Part shown: piece after piece, positions 1 through 10,460 of the stretch
Layout: the number at the start of each line of letters is the position of its first letter
Numbering within the stretch: position 1 is the first letter of the stretch
Assembly: GCA_025455885.1 (NCBI GenBank)
Contig: JALOLR010000002.1
Location: 62,001-126,000 of the forward strand
Source of the DNA: Acidimicrobiales bacterium
GTDB lineage: Bacteria > Actinomycetota > Acidimicrobiia > Acidimicrobiales > Acidimicrobilacustridaceae
Direction of reading: 5' to 3'
DNA length: 64,000 nucleotides
Made by a program: the position numbers and the translations under genes
Notes under the pieces: model-generated
Told to the model about the DNA's origin: nothing
What the model saw: the letters and a program-made list of their open reading frames with translations, nothing else
Databases searched by the model: none

Positions 1-1913
1 AGCTCGATCGCCGTCAGCCACGACGGCTTGCCCAACAACTCGTTGATGGCCGGGAACGACGCCAACCCGATGACGGCCATGAAGGCGGCGATCGGGTAGC
101 GGACCCCCTGCACGGCCAGCAGCAGCACGAGCGGCAGGCCGGCGAAGAGCGGGAAGGAGTCGACCCGCAGCGCCCCCGAGGACAGCCCGAGCATGCACCC
201 GGCGAAGCCGGCGACCGCACCGGAGAGGGCGAACACGAGCATCTTCTGGGTCGTGAGGTTCACGCCGATGGTGGCCGACGCCGCAGGGCTGTCGGACATG
301 GCGATCCACCGCCGCGCGAAGCGGGTGAGGCGCATCAACATGAAGCCGAGCATGAAGATGCTGAAGATCAGCGCGAGGAAGATCACGAACGCCTGGCGGT
401 CGCCCGTGTCGGTGCTGATCTGGAATCCGAAGAGCTGGAGGGGCTCGAAGAGGGTGCCGGTCGCCGACGGGTCGATCATGTTCGGGTGGCGCACGATGAC
501 CTTGTCGGCGAACTCCGCAAACGCCAAGGTGGCCAAGGCCAGATAGAGGCCCTTCAATCGCAGGGCCGGGAGGGCCACCAACAGCCCGAGGGGCGCGCAG
601 ACGGCCATGACGAGCAGGATCCCGATGGGATCGCCGTTCTGGCCCCCGAAGTGGCTGAACAGCACGGCGCCGATGCCGGCGATGGCGAAGTTGGCGAAGC
701 TCACCTGCCCCGCCCAGCCGATGAGCGGCACCAGCGAGAGGGTGATCACGCCGAGGACCATGAAGCCGGCGGCCCGTCCCAGCCACACGTCGGAGCGGGT
801 GCCGAACGTGGTGCCGAACCAAGGGATCCACCCCTGGGCCCACACGAACACGAGGCCGAAGACCACGCCCGAACCGAGGAGCGCCTCCCACGGTTTTGTG
901 AGCCGTTCCGTGCGCTTGGTCAGCTTGGCCTTGCCGGTCTCCAGGCGGGCCTGGGGGAGGAACAACAGGGCGATGAACAAGATGACGGCCGGGATGGCCT
1001 CCGACGCGTAGCTCCAGTCCCCGCCGAAGCTGAGGAAGACGCCGGCGAACGCCTTGGCCAGGCCGATGATCAGGCCGCCGGCGATCGTCCACGGAAGGCT
1101 CTTGAGCTGCCCGATGGCTGCGGCTGCTGCGGCCACCACGATGAGCAGAGCCAGGTTCTCGACCACGAGGCCGGTCTCGGGGGCGATGAGGATGCCGGCC
1201 AGGCCGGCGGTCATGCACCCGAGTGCCCACGACGCCCCGCTGACCCGAGAGGGCTTGGCGCCGGTGAGGCCGGCCAGGCTGCGGCTGTCGACGACGGCCC
1301 GCATGGAGATGCCGAGCCGGGTCCGGTAGAGCAGCCAGCGCAGGCCGAGGGCGATGCCGATGGCCACGATCACGGTGATGATGCGGTGCCACGTGGCGGT
1401 GACGTCACCGATCTGCACACCGCTCGTGTCGCGGAAGAACTGCGGGAGCGTGCGCCCCGTGGTGGGCTTCCAGATGGTGAGGGTGACGCCCATGAACGCC
1501 AGCATCAGGCCGACCGTGACCATGAGCTGGACCACGAGGGTGGCGTCGCGGAGGCGGCGCATGATGAGCCGGTCGAGCCCTATGCCGATGGCGGGGGCGA
1601 TCACGAACAGGACGATCACCAGCGAGACGGGGACCGGAAGACCCCAGTCGACGCTGAACTGCCAGTAGACGAAGGCCAGGAAGCAGCCGATGGCAGCATG
1701 GGCGAAGTTGAAGATGCCGGTGGTGGCGTAGGTGACCACCAGGCCCCCGGCGAGGATGGCGTAGATGCCCCCGAGGGCGACGCCGACCACCAGGAAGGTG
1801 GCGATGTTCTTGAAGCTGAGGGGGTTGCCGCCCCAGTTGGCCACGACGATGTAGAGCGTGAACAGGGCCACGCCGACTGCGGCGAACAACTTGGGTGAGA
1901 CCTTCAACCGCAT
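1..1913 (-). CDS. Fused branched-chain amino acid ABC permease (LivH-LivM), 3' end outside window
   Basis: Membrane permease of a high-affinity branched-chain amino acid (or related amide) importer. The ATG is at 1911-1913 and the frame stays open to base 1, giving about 637 visible residues. The first half (roughly residues 20-290) is LivH-like: many hydrophobic helices and a GGIYAILAGGLVV-type start. After a charged linker around residue 320 the second half is LivM-like, with the conserved stretches GWAGQVSFANFA and PALRLKGLYLALATLAFAE. LivH and LivM are usually separate proteins, so this is a natural fusion. It lies downstream of the binding-protein gene at 2004-3389 on the same strand; the LivG/LivF ATPases would be expected beyond the left edge. 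Confidence 0.9.
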   Translation of the reverse strand, partial: MRLKVSPKLFAAVGVALFTLYIVVANWGGNPLSFKNIATFLVVGVALGGIYAILAGGLVVTYATTGIFNFAHAAIGCFLAFVYWQFSVDWGLPVPVSLVIVLFVIAPAIGIGLDRLIMRRLRDATLVVQLMVTVGLMLAFMGVTLTIWKPTTGRTLPQFFRDTSGVQIGDVTATWHRIITVIVAIGIALGLRWLLYRTRLGISMRAVVDSRSLAGLTGAKPSRVSGASWALGCMTAGLAGILIAPETGLVVENLALLIVVAAAAAAIGQLKSLPWTIAGGLIIGLAKAFAGVFLSFGGDWSYASEAIPAVILFIALLFLPQARLETGKAKLTKRTERLTKPWEALLGSGVVFGLVFVWAQGWIPWFGTTFGTRSDVWLGRAAGFMVLGVITLSLVPLIGWAGQVSFANFAIAGIGAVLFSHFGGQNGDPIGILLVMAVCAPLGLLVALPALRLKGLYLALATLAFAEFADKVIVRHPNMIDPSATGTLFEPLQLFGFQISTDTGDRQAFVIFLALIFSIFMLGFMLMRLTRFARRWIAMSDSPAASATIGVNLTTQKMLVFALSGAVAGFAGCMLGLSSGALRVDSFPLFAGLPLVLLLAVQGVRYPIAAFMAVIGLASFPAINELLGKPSWLTAIE

Positions 1914-1958
1914 GCTTCCCCCGGGTTGCGCTCTCGAGTCGGATGGAACGAGCGGCGC

Positions 1959-1984
1959 GGGGCCGGCGGCGTGCCGCCGGCCCC
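1959..1984 (-). terminator. Strong GC hairpin between binding protein and permease
   Basis: A 12-base perfect inverted repeat (GGGGCCGGCGGC and its complement) separated by two bases; about 10 pairs with a 6-base loop is the realistic fold. No U-tract follows. Its place just after the binding-protein stop suggests partial termination or 3'-end protection, giving more binding protein than permease. The role is inferred from position and symmetry. Confidence 0.5.
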
Positions 1985-2003
1985 GGACCGGTGCTGCGTC
2001 GTG

Positions 2004-3389
2004 CTACTGGACCTTCTCGGCCTCGACCGCCGGATCGAGGGTCTGGGTGATGAGGTAGTCGGGGTTGCAGTCGAGCTCGCCCTTCTCCGTGGGGAGCTGG
2101 CGGACCCACTCGCCGGCCTCGAGCTGCACGATGACCTGGCAGTCCGAGAAGCCGCCCTTCAGGCTCTTCGGGCCCATCCAGCCGTTGGCGTCGAAGTCAC
2201 CGAAGCCGTTCAGGACCTCGAGCAGCTTGGCCCGGGTGATGGCGTTCGGACCCTCGGTGGTGACGATCTCGTCCACCGCCTGCTGGAAGGCGACCGCCGC
2301 CATCCACGCCTGGGCGCCGAACGAGTCCGGGGTGCCGATGCTGTCCAGGTAGTTGTCGAGCTCCTGGTTCGACCCCTTGTCCTCGAAGGGGAGGAACTGC
2401 ATCCAGCCGTAGGTGCCGTCGACGTCGGCCCCGGCGTCCTTGAACTTCTGGGTGTAGCAGGCCAGCGAGCACGCCCAGATGTCGATGCCGGTGAGGTTCT
2501 GCGCTGCGGCCTCACGTCGCATGTTGATCATCGCCACGTCGTTGGAGCCGTTGTAGATGTAGTTGGCGTTGCCGGCGCTGGCGTTCTGCACCAGCGGGGT
2601 GTACGCCGACTGCTCGGCGCGACCCGAGACCTTGAAGGCCCCGATCCAGTCGACGCCGACCTCGGCCTGCGCCGAGATCTGGTAGGTGGCCGACTGCACG
2701 GTGGTGGGCAGGTCGCCGGGGACCATGAACAGACCGGTCAGCTCCGGCTGGAGCGTCAGGTAGTACTTGGTCGGCCCGACCATCGCGATGAGCGGCCGCG
2801 TGCCCGTCGGCGGCGTGCCGTCGGGGTTGCAGGTCTCGGCGATGCCCTGGATGATGAACGAGTTCGCCGCGCACTGCTCGTTGATGTCGTTGGCCAGCGC
2901 GGAGATGTTCGGGATGCCCGTGGGCTGACCCTGCGCGTCGGCGCACGTGTTCATCTCGGTGACGTCGGGGTTGAACAGGGAGTTGCCGCCCACCATCGCC
3001 AGCGCGTTGGTGCACGCCTGGATCTGGCCGTTCTTGGCCTCGTCGGGGGTGAGCTTGGAGTCCCAGGTCTCGACCTCGAGGTCACGACAGCCCACGCCGC
3101 CGTTCTCGTTCACGAAGCTGGCGAACGCCTCGACGGCGTCGACGTTGCCCTGGAACAGGCCCGGTGCGAGCGGCGAGCCGGTGTCGGCCATGACCTGGAT
3201 GGTGATGGTGTCGGCGGTGACCCCGGTGTCGGTGGCCTCGAGGGTGACGCCCTCGCACGCCGGGTTGGACGCAGCCGACGTCGTCGCGCTCCCGCCCCCC
3301 TCGTTCGTGGTCGTCTCGTCGTCACGGCTGCAGGCCGCCGCGACGAGGCCGAGCACCATGAGCACGGCCAGCCAGCGGTATCGCTTCAT
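2004..3389 (-). CDS. Branched-chain amino acid ABC transporter substrate-binding lipoprotein
   Basis: Extracytoplasmic ligand-binding lipoprotein of 461 residues. It starts with a lipoprotein signal peptide: MKRYR, a hydrophobic stretch and lipobox LVAAAC (Cys 20). A Thr/Ser/Gly-rich tether follows, then a Leu/Ile/Val-binding (type 1 periplasmic-binding) fold. The ATG is preceded by a GAGGGGGA Shine-Dalgarno, so this gene is translated from a leader. It is the first gene of the Liv-type unit with the fused permease downstream, 90 bases apart with a hairpin between. The ligand cannot be read from sequence; amino acids, short amides or urea are possible for this family. Confidence 0.88.
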   Translation of the reverse strand: MKRYRWLAVLMVLGLVAAACSRDDETTTNEGGGSATTSAASNPACEGVTLEATDTGVTADTITIQVMADTGSPLAPGLFQGNVDAVEAFASFVNENGGVGCRDLEVETWDSKLTPDEAKNGQIQACTNALAMVGGNSLFNPDVTEMNTCADAQGQPTGIPNISALANDINEQCAANSFIIQGIAETCNPDGTPPTGTRPLIAMVGPTKYYLTLQPELTGLFMVPGDLPTTVQSATYQISAQAEVGVDWIGAFKVSGRAEQSAYTPLVQNASAGNANYIYNGSNDVAMINMRREAAAQNLTGIDIWACSLACYTQKFKDAGADVDGTYGWMQFLPFEDKGSNQELDNYLDSIGTPDSFGAQAWMAAVAFQQAVDEIVTTEGPNAITRAKLLEVLNGFGDFDANGWMGPKSLKGGFSDCQVIVQLEAGEWVRQLPTEKGELDCNPDYLITQTLDPAVEAEKVQ

Positions 3390-3526
3390 TCGTTCCCCCT
3401 CGGAGTCGATCCACCCCCCGGTGGATCAGGTCCGGCACCTTAGCCCAAACGCGCGCGCGTGGAGTGGCCCCCGTCACAGTGACGACGATCACGTCGGCGT
3501 GGCCGACCGACCCCCACGGTCCTCAC

Positions 3527-3532
3527 TAGCGT
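3527..3532 (+). promoter_or_regulatory. Putative leaderless -10 (TAGCGT) of the SixA-like gene
   Basis: The TANNNT hexamer TAGCGT ends six bases before the GTG start at 3539, which would put transcription start on the start codon. No Shine-Dalgarno is present. This matches eleven similar arrangements in the window. Confidence 0.4.
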
Positions 3533-3538
3533 TTCGCC

Positions 3539-4000
3539 GTGCCCATCCACGTCGTCCGCCACGCCCACGCCGGCAAGCGCTCCGAATGGGACGACGACGA
3601 CCGGCTGCGACCGCTCTCGCCGAGGGGGGTCGCCCAGGCGGCCTGGCTCGCCGACCTCCTCGCCGGCGACGGGATCACCCGAGTGGTGAGCAGCCCTCAC
3701 ACCCGCTGTGTGCAGACGGTGGCCCCGCTCGCGGCAGCACTCGGCCTCGAGGTCGAGACCAGTCCCCGGCTCACCGAGGGCGCCGACTACGACGACGCTC
3801 TCGCCGCGGTGATGGAGCTCGAGGCCGACAACGGGATCGCTTGCAGCCACGGCGACGTGATCCCCCAGGTGCTTCGTCGGCTCAAGGCACGGTCGATGGT
3901 CGTCGACGGGCCGTTGCTCGACCAGAAGGGTTCGGTCTGGGTACTCGACGTCCGCGACGGTGTGGCCCGCCACGGGCGCTACGTGCCGCCCGGCCTCTGA
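3539..4000 (+). CDS. SixA-like phosphohistidine phosphatase
   Basis: Small histidine-phosphatase-superfamily enzyme (153 residues, about SixA size). It has the catalytic RHAHAG motif (His 8 is the likely phospho-acceptor), the second-Arg region SSPHTRCVQT and the C-terminal catalytic His in CSHGD. SixA enzymes remove phosphate from phosphohistidine on signalling or phosphotransfer proteins; the target here is unknown. The GTG start is chosen because the protein must begin just before HVVRHAHAG and because a -10-like hexamer sits six bases upstream. It is divergent from the binding-protein gene and convergent with the ccm operon. Confidence 0.85.
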   Translation: MPIHVVRHAHAGKRSEWDDDDRLRPLSPRGVAQAAWLADLLAGDGITRVVSSPHTRCVQTVAPLAAALGLEVETSPRLTEGADYDDALAAVMELEADNGIACSHGDVIPQVLRRLKARSMVVDGPLLDQKGSVWVLDVRDGVARHGRYVPPGL

Positions 4001-4044
4001 TCGGGCCGTCGAGCCGTCGGCGTCACCAGCGCCGATCGTCAGTC

Positions 4045-5016
4045 CTACGGCGGTCCGCCCGACGGCGGTGGAGCCGCGTCGAGCGACTGACGCAACCCGG
4101 TCACCATCTCCTCCATGAAGGCGGGCACACTGCCGTCGGGCACGGCGGCCAGATCGGCCCGGGCGGCGTCGAGCTCGCCCGCGGTGCGCAGGATGATCGC
4201 CCGGAACACCCGGGCGTCCGGGTAGGTCGGGTCGCTGGCGATCGCCTCGTCGAGGCGGGCCCTGGCCCGAAGCTCCAGTTCGGCGGCGGACGCCTCGTCG
4301 CCCACGTTGAGCGCGAGCGTGTGCAGCACCCACCCCTGATAGGTGAGCGCCTCGGCGTTGGCCGGCTGGAGCTCGAGCACCCGTTGGTAGGACTCGATGG
4401 CCGCCCGGTACGACTCGAGGGCGCCCTGGGCATCGCCGGACTCCAGCAGTTGGGTGGCCTGGCCGGTGAACTGCTGCGCCTCCAGGAGCAGGTCGCGGCT
4501 CGACAGCCGGATGTCGCCCGAGGCCTGGCCGCCCGGCGGTCGGTTGCCCGAGGCCCGGGCGACGAGCACCCCGCCGAGCACCGCCACGAGCGTCACGAGC
4601 ACGACCCACGCCGCGATGCGGGGCCACGAGCGGGGCCGGCGCCGATCCCGGGCGAGGGCCCGGCGCGCCTCGATGCTGCGCAGCACGGCGGCCGCCCGAG
4701 CGGTGTAGTCGTCCTTCAGCTCCTCGTAGTCGTCGTCGCCGACGTCGCCGGCGTCGTGCTCGCGCTCGAGGTCGTCGAGCGACGCGAGGAGGAAGTCGCG
4801 CTCCTCCTCCAGCGCGGCCAGCGCGTCGGGGTCGAGGCGCCGCCGGGCGGTGGCGTCGCCACGCCGGCCCGACCCCGTCGAACCCCGGCTCGGGGGCGCC
4901 CCCGACGTCGACGCAGGGGCGGCACCGGCGCCCCGCGCCGCCCGCCGGGCGGCCGTGCCGGCCGTGGCGGCGGTCGTGGAGGGGCGGCCGGGGGCCTCGG
5001 GGTCGGTGGTGCTCAC
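4045..5016 (-). CDS. Membrane-anchored TPR protein, CcmI-like, last gene of the ccm operon
   Basis: 323 residues. Residues 1-60 are Ala/Pro/Arg-rich and probably disordered; 60-125 are acidic and helical (DPDALAALEEERDFLLASL), likely coiled coil. One membrane segment (WVVLVTLVAVLGGVLVA) is followed by an extracytoplasmic domain with at least two TPR units (GALESYRAAIESYQRVLELQ onward). CcmI/CcmH C-terminal domains use TPRs to hold apocytochrome c for heme ligation, and the position fits that role. Unlike CcmI of proteobacteria there is only one membrane segment, so the acidic helix is predicted cytoplasmic. The GTG overlaps the ccmH TGA (GTGA). Confidence 0.75.
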   Translation of the reverse strand: MSTTDPEAPGRPSTTAATAGTAARRAARGAGAAPASTSGAPPSRGSTGSGRRGDATARRRLDPDALAALEEERDFLLASLDDLEREHDAGDVGDDDYEELKDDYTARAAAVLRSIEARRALARDRRRPRSWPRIAAWVVLVTLVAVLGGVLVARASGNRPPGGQASGDIRLSSRDLLLEAQQFTGQATQLLESGDAQGALESYRAAIESYQRVLELQPANAEALTYQGWVLHTLALNVGDEASAAELELRARARLDEAIASDPTYPDARVFRAIILRTAGELDAARADLAAVPDGSVPAFMEEMVTGLRQSLDAAPPPSGGPP

Positions 5017-5522
5017 CGCGACGAGCCCTCCCCGTGGCCGTCGCGACCGCCGGCCAGGCCGTCGCGGGCCTCGGCCACGAGGGCGCGATCGTCGTCGGTG
5101 GCGGTGGCCGTCTCCCGCGTCCCCCGGCGCAGCACGACGACGAGACCCGCCCCGGCGACGACGACGGCCACGACCGGGATGATCCACACCAGCGAGGCGA
5201 CGCCGGTGGACGCCGGGGTCAACAAGATGCCGTCGCCGTATCGCGAGACGTAGAACGCCCGGATCTCGTCGTCGGTCTGGCCCTGCTCGATGCGCAGGGC
5301 GATGTCGCGGCGCACCTCCTGGGAGGACGGGGCGTTCGACTCCGCGGCCGACTCGCCGCTGCACGTGGGGCACTTGATGGTGCGGGCCAGGTTGGTGACC
5401 CGGTCCTGCGCGGTGAGATCACCGGTCGTGCCCTGCGAGCCGAAGGCCAGCAGGGTGACGACGACGACGAACAGCACCGCCCACGGCAGCCAGGTGCGCA
5501 GCGGGGATCGAGCGGCGCTCAT
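5013..5522 (-). CDS. ccmH: Cytochrome c maturation protein CcmH (apocytochrome reductase subunit)
   Basis: 169-residue thiol-disulfide protein that acts with CcmF to keep the apocytochrome CXXCH cysteines reduced. It has an N-terminal membrane segment (about 10-30), the redox motif CPTC (Cys 51 and Cys 54), the family helix motif SQEVRRDIALRIEQGQTDDE, the conserved RYGDGIL, then a second membrane segment (about 105-130) and a charged tail. This is the short N-terminal CcmH module; the TPR half is the separate next gene. ATG at 5520-5522 overlaps the preceding stop by four bases. Confidence 0.9.
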   Translation of the reverse strand: MSAARSPLRTWLPWAVLFVVVVTLLAFGSQGTTGDLTAQDRVTNLARTIKCPTCSGESAAESNAPSSQEVRRDIALRIEQGQTDDEIRAFYVSRYGDGILLTPASTGVASLVWIIPVVAVVVAGAGLVVVLRRGTRETATATDDDRALVAEARDGLAGGRDGHGEGSSR

Positions 5523-6129
5523 CGAGCCCCGGCCTCGGCGGCCGCCGCCTCGGCGTCGTCGATCACCTCGTCGAGCGCGTCGGCGGTGACGCCGGTGAAC
5601 TTGGCCACCACCCGTCCGCTCGGGTCGACCACGTAGGACTCGGGCACGCCGGTGACCCCGAAGTCGAGGGCGATGCGGCCGGTGCCCTCGCCGACGAGGA
5701 CCGGCCAGTCGCCGCCCTCCTCGGCGAAGAAGTCGCGGATCGCGGCGTCGTCGTCGTCGTAGGCGACGCTGACCACGCTCACGCCGTCGTCGGCGACCTG
5801 GTGCTGGTCGGAGAAGCGGACCAGCTCGGGGTGCTCGACGCGACAGGGCACGCACCAGGTGGCGAAGAAGTTCACGACCACCCACTCACCCCGGAACCGG
5901 TCGATGTCGTAGGTCTCGCCGTCGAGCGTCGTGCCGACGACGGGCGGCACCGCCCGACCGACGGCGTTGGCGACGGGGACCCGCTCGTCGACGGTCGGGC
6001 GGGTGGCGAGGACGCCGACGAACAGCGCCAGCACCACCCCGACGACGATGGCGGCGTTGCGGGCGGTGTGCCGGGGGCGGCCGGTGGTCGCGGCGGGGGC
6101 CTCCTCGGTCCGGGGGGACGCGGGCTCGC

Positions 6130-6133
<4 letters not shown>
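5519..6133 (-). CDS. ccmG: Thiol:disulfide oxidoreductase CcmG/ResA type
   Basis: Membrane-anchored thioredoxin-fold protein of 204 residues. It has a short cytoplasmic tail, a membrane anchor (AAIVVGVVLALFVGVLA), and a thioredoxin domain with active site WCVPC (Cys 94, Cys 97) and the cis-Pro region GVPESYVVDP. It passes reducing equivalents to CcmH or the apocytochrome during c-type cytochrome assembly. The ATG at 6131-6133 overlaps the ccmF stop by four bases, implying translational coupling. ResA of System II is similar, but all neighbours here are System I. Confidence 0.9.
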
Positions 6134-8240
<2,107 letters not shown>

Positions 8241-8244
<4 letters not shown>

Positions 8245-8816
8245 GGCGTGCCTGCCTGCCCCGTTCCCCCCTCGACGGCCCCCCCGTCCTCGGCGATCCG
8301 GAGCCGGTCCTCGTTCTTGGCGTCGTACTCGTTGGTGTGCTTCACCAACATGCGGTCCGACAGGAAGAGCGGCGCGTCGGCGGGCCCGGTCGACCCACCC
8401 TCGGCGAAGCGGCCCTCGAGCACGACCGGGATGTCCGGCTGGAACAGCTCCGGAGGGTCGCCCTGGTGGCTGACCGGGACCTCGACGCCGTTGAACGTCA
8501 CGTCGAACGTGACGCCCTCGTCGACGCGCTGCACACTCGGGCCCACCACCGTGCCCTGGAGACGGAAGCGCTGGGTGCCGAGCTCGCTGCGCTGGGCCAC
8601 CGCCTCGTCGGCGTTGTAGAAGAACAACGTGGCGTTGCCGAGGGCGTTCACGATCACGAAGCCGGCGACGCCCACGATCACCAGCAGGGCGACGACGACC
8701 GGCAGGCGGCGCCGGGAACGGGACCGGCGCGCCTCCGCGGGCGCGAGGCCCGGACCGGCGGTCTCGCCGGGTGCGGCGTCGTCGACGGACGGGCCGGTGC
8801 GCGGGGTCAGCTCCAC
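8241..8816 (-). CDS. ccmE: Heme chaperone CcmE
   Basis: Covalent heme carrier, 191 residues from a GTG at 8814-8816. This start is preferred over an upstream one because GGAGGA lies eight bases before it and it overlaps ccmD by 10 bases. There is a cytoplasmic Pro/Ser-rich tail, a membrane anchor (LPVVVALLVIVGVAGFVIV), then the OB-fold domain. The heme-binding HXXXY motif is present as HTNEY (His 160, Tyr 164), so this is the canonical His type rather than the Cys variant of archaea and some sulfate reducers. The N-terminal tail before the anchor is longer than usual. Confidence 0.92.
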
Positions 8817-8944
8817 CGACGGTCCTCCGGGGGCACGATGCGGCTCAACCGACGGCCACGGCTCACGATCGTCCACGCGTACACGCCCAGGCCGCCGAGG
8901 ACGACGATCCAGGCGACGATGACGTAGACCCACATGTCGCTCAT
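8807..8944 (-). CDS. ccmD: CcmD, small heme-export membrane protein
   Basis: A 45-residue protein with one membrane helix (WVYVIVAWIVVLGGLGVYAW) and a basic C-terminal tail, exactly the shape of CcmD, which joins the CcmABC complex and helps release holo-CcmE. The ATG at 8942-8944 overlaps the ccmC stop (ATGA) and its own stop lies inside ccmE. Identity rests on size, topology and position between ccmC and ccmE, since CcmD sequences are poorly conserved. Confidence 0.8.
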   Translation of the reverse strand: MSDMWVYVIVAWIVVLGGLGVYAWTIVSRGRRLSRIVPPEDRRWS

Positions 8945-9795
8945 CGCGGGCCCTCCGGGTCGGCGGCACCGTGGGCGAGCTCCACCGGTTCGGCGACGAC
9001 CCCGGGGACGCCGACGTGGGCCTCGGCGCGACGCTCGAGGAGCGCCGCGGTCAGCCCCTGACCCTCGACCTGCTCCTCGAGCCAGGCCAGGCGGAACCGG
9101 TGCACCAACAGCCAGGCGAAGTAGAGGCCGAACGTGACGAAGCCGAAGAACAGCGCGAAGAGCATGATGCCCTCGATCGTGGCGCCGGGACCGTCGGCGA
9201 AGAGGCTCGCCTCCTGGTGCAGCGTGCGCCACCACTGCACGGACTGGCGGACGATGATCACGTTGGGCACGAGCAGGAGCCCGACCACCGCCGCCCGCTT
9301 GGCCCGCACCGGGTAGTCGGCGGGGAGGCGCCGGATGGCGAGGTACCCGAGCAGCAACAGGAACAGCATCGCCGTCGACGTGAGCCGGGCGTCCCACACC
9401 CAGAACACGCCCCAGGTCGGTCGTCCCCACAGCATCCCGGTGAGGAGGGTGAGCGCGGTGAACACCGTGGCGATCTCGGCCGAGGCGTACCCGACCAGCT
9501 CCCACCACTGCGACTTCTTCCACAGGTACATCACGCTGCCGATGGAGGTGAGGAAGCACCCCAGGTAGGCCAACGTGGCGGACGGCACGTGGATGTAGAG
9601 GATGCGCACCGACTCGTCCTGCACCACGTCGGGGGGCGTCCACCAGAACCCGAGCAGGACCAGCACGACGGTGCCGGCCAGGGCCAGGATCCCCAGCACC
9701 CGGGTGGCGGGCGACCCGGTCGAGGTCGGCGCCGGTGGCGACGGGGAACGCGTCTCCCCCTGCGTCGTCGGGGGGGCGTTCGACTGAGGGGTCAC
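8941..9795 (-). CDS. ccmC: Heme exporter/handling protein CcmC
   Basis: 284-residue member of the heme-handling family with six membrane segments. CcmC presents heme to CcmE with help from the CcmAB ATPase. The tryptophan-rich motif is WGVFWVWDARLTSTAM, and conserved histidine regions are present (LYIHVPSATLAYLG and WWRTLHQEAS). The start is the GTG at 9793-9795 overlapping the ccmB stop as GTGA; upstream sequence in this frame is a shadow of ccmB. The last 45 residues are hydrophilic and partly acidic, longer than in proteobacterial CcmC. Confidence 0.93.
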   Translation of the reverse strand: MTPQSNAPPTTQGETRSPSPPAPTSTGSPATRVLGILALAGTVVLVLLGFWWTPPDVVQDESVRILYIHVPSATLAYLGCFLTSIGSVMYLWKKSQWWELVGYASAEIATVFTALTLLTGMLWGRPTWGVFWVWDARLTSTAMLFLLLLGYLAIRRLPADYPVRAKRAAVVGLLLVPNVIIVRQSVQWWRTLHQEASLFADGPGATIEGIMLFALFFGFVTFGLYFAWLLVHRFRLAWLEEQVEGQGLTAALLERRAEAHVGVPGVVAEPVELAHGAADPEGPR

Positions 9796-10460
9796 GATTC
9801 CTCCAGCAGGGGCCCGAACCCGAGCACCCCGGCCACGATGTAGAGCAGGGAGAACACAGCAAGTAGACCGACCCAGGGCCAACCGTCGGCCGGGGCGCCG
9901 GCGAGTGCCGCCTCGAACGCCCGGGTCGAACCGATCAGCACCGGTGCGAGTACCGGCAACAGTAGGAGCGGCAGCAGGGTTTCGCGAACTCGGAGCCCGG
10001 CAGCCAGGACGCCGTAGAGAGTACCGGCGGCAGCGATTCCCGCGGTCGCGACCCCCACGGTGACGAGGAGCAGCGCCCAACCCGAGAACTCGGTCGTGTA
10101 GAGCACGGCGACGCCCACCCCGAGGAGGACCTCGAGGACGAGGAGCTGGACGGCCACGGCCGCGGCCTTGCCGAGGAAGATCCCGGCGGGGTCGAGCCCG
10201 GAGAGGCGCAGGGCGTCGCTGTTGCCGTCGGCGGCCTCGACGGTGAAGGCCCGTTGCAGCGCCAACAGCGCGCTGAACAGCACCGCCACCCAGTACAGGC
10301 CGGCGGTGGCCCGCTCCAAGAGGCCCCGGTCGGGGTCGAGGGCGAACGCGAACAGCACGAGGACGAGGAGGGCGAAGGGGACGATCTGGTTGAGCGCCAC
10401 CCGCGACCGGGCCTCGAGGCGCAGGTCCTTGCCGGCCACGAGGAGGGCGTCACGCCACAT
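9792..10460 (-). CDS. ccmB: Heme exporter membrane subunit CcmB
   Basis: 222-residue integral membrane protein with six predicted helices. It begins MWRDALLVAGKDLRLEARSR, the typical CcmB opening in which an amphipathic basic helix precedes the first membrane span. With CcmA it forms the ABC module that drives release of holo-CcmE. The internal ATG at 10458-10460 is chosen over one 24 codons upstream because it matches family length, has GGAG about nine bases before it, and gives only a 10-base overlap with ccmA. Confidence 0.9.
   Translation of the reverse strand: MWRDALLVAGKDLRLEARSRVALNQIVPFALLVLVLFAFALDPDRGLLERATAGLYWVAVLFSALLALQRAFTVEAADGNSDALRLSGLDPAGIFLGKAAAVAVQLLVLEVLLGVGVAVLYTTEFSGWALLLVTVGVATAGIAAAGTLYGVLAAGLRVRETLLPLLLLPVLAPVLIGSTRAFEAALAGAPADGWPWVGLLAVFSLLYIVAGVLGFGPLLEES

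Noticed and set aside
486-1898. A 470-codon open frame on the plus strand, and many other long plus-strand frames across the window
   Set aside because: It runs antisense to the LivHM permease and encodes low-complexity Asp/Glu/Gly/Gln-rich sequence, a usual product of reading very GC-rich genes backwards. The minus-strand protein has clear permease motifs.
3447-3460. Alternating CG run in the divergent region between the binding protein and the SixA-like gene
   Set aside because: Short CG runs are expected in this base composition, and no symmetrical arms or second copy were seen.
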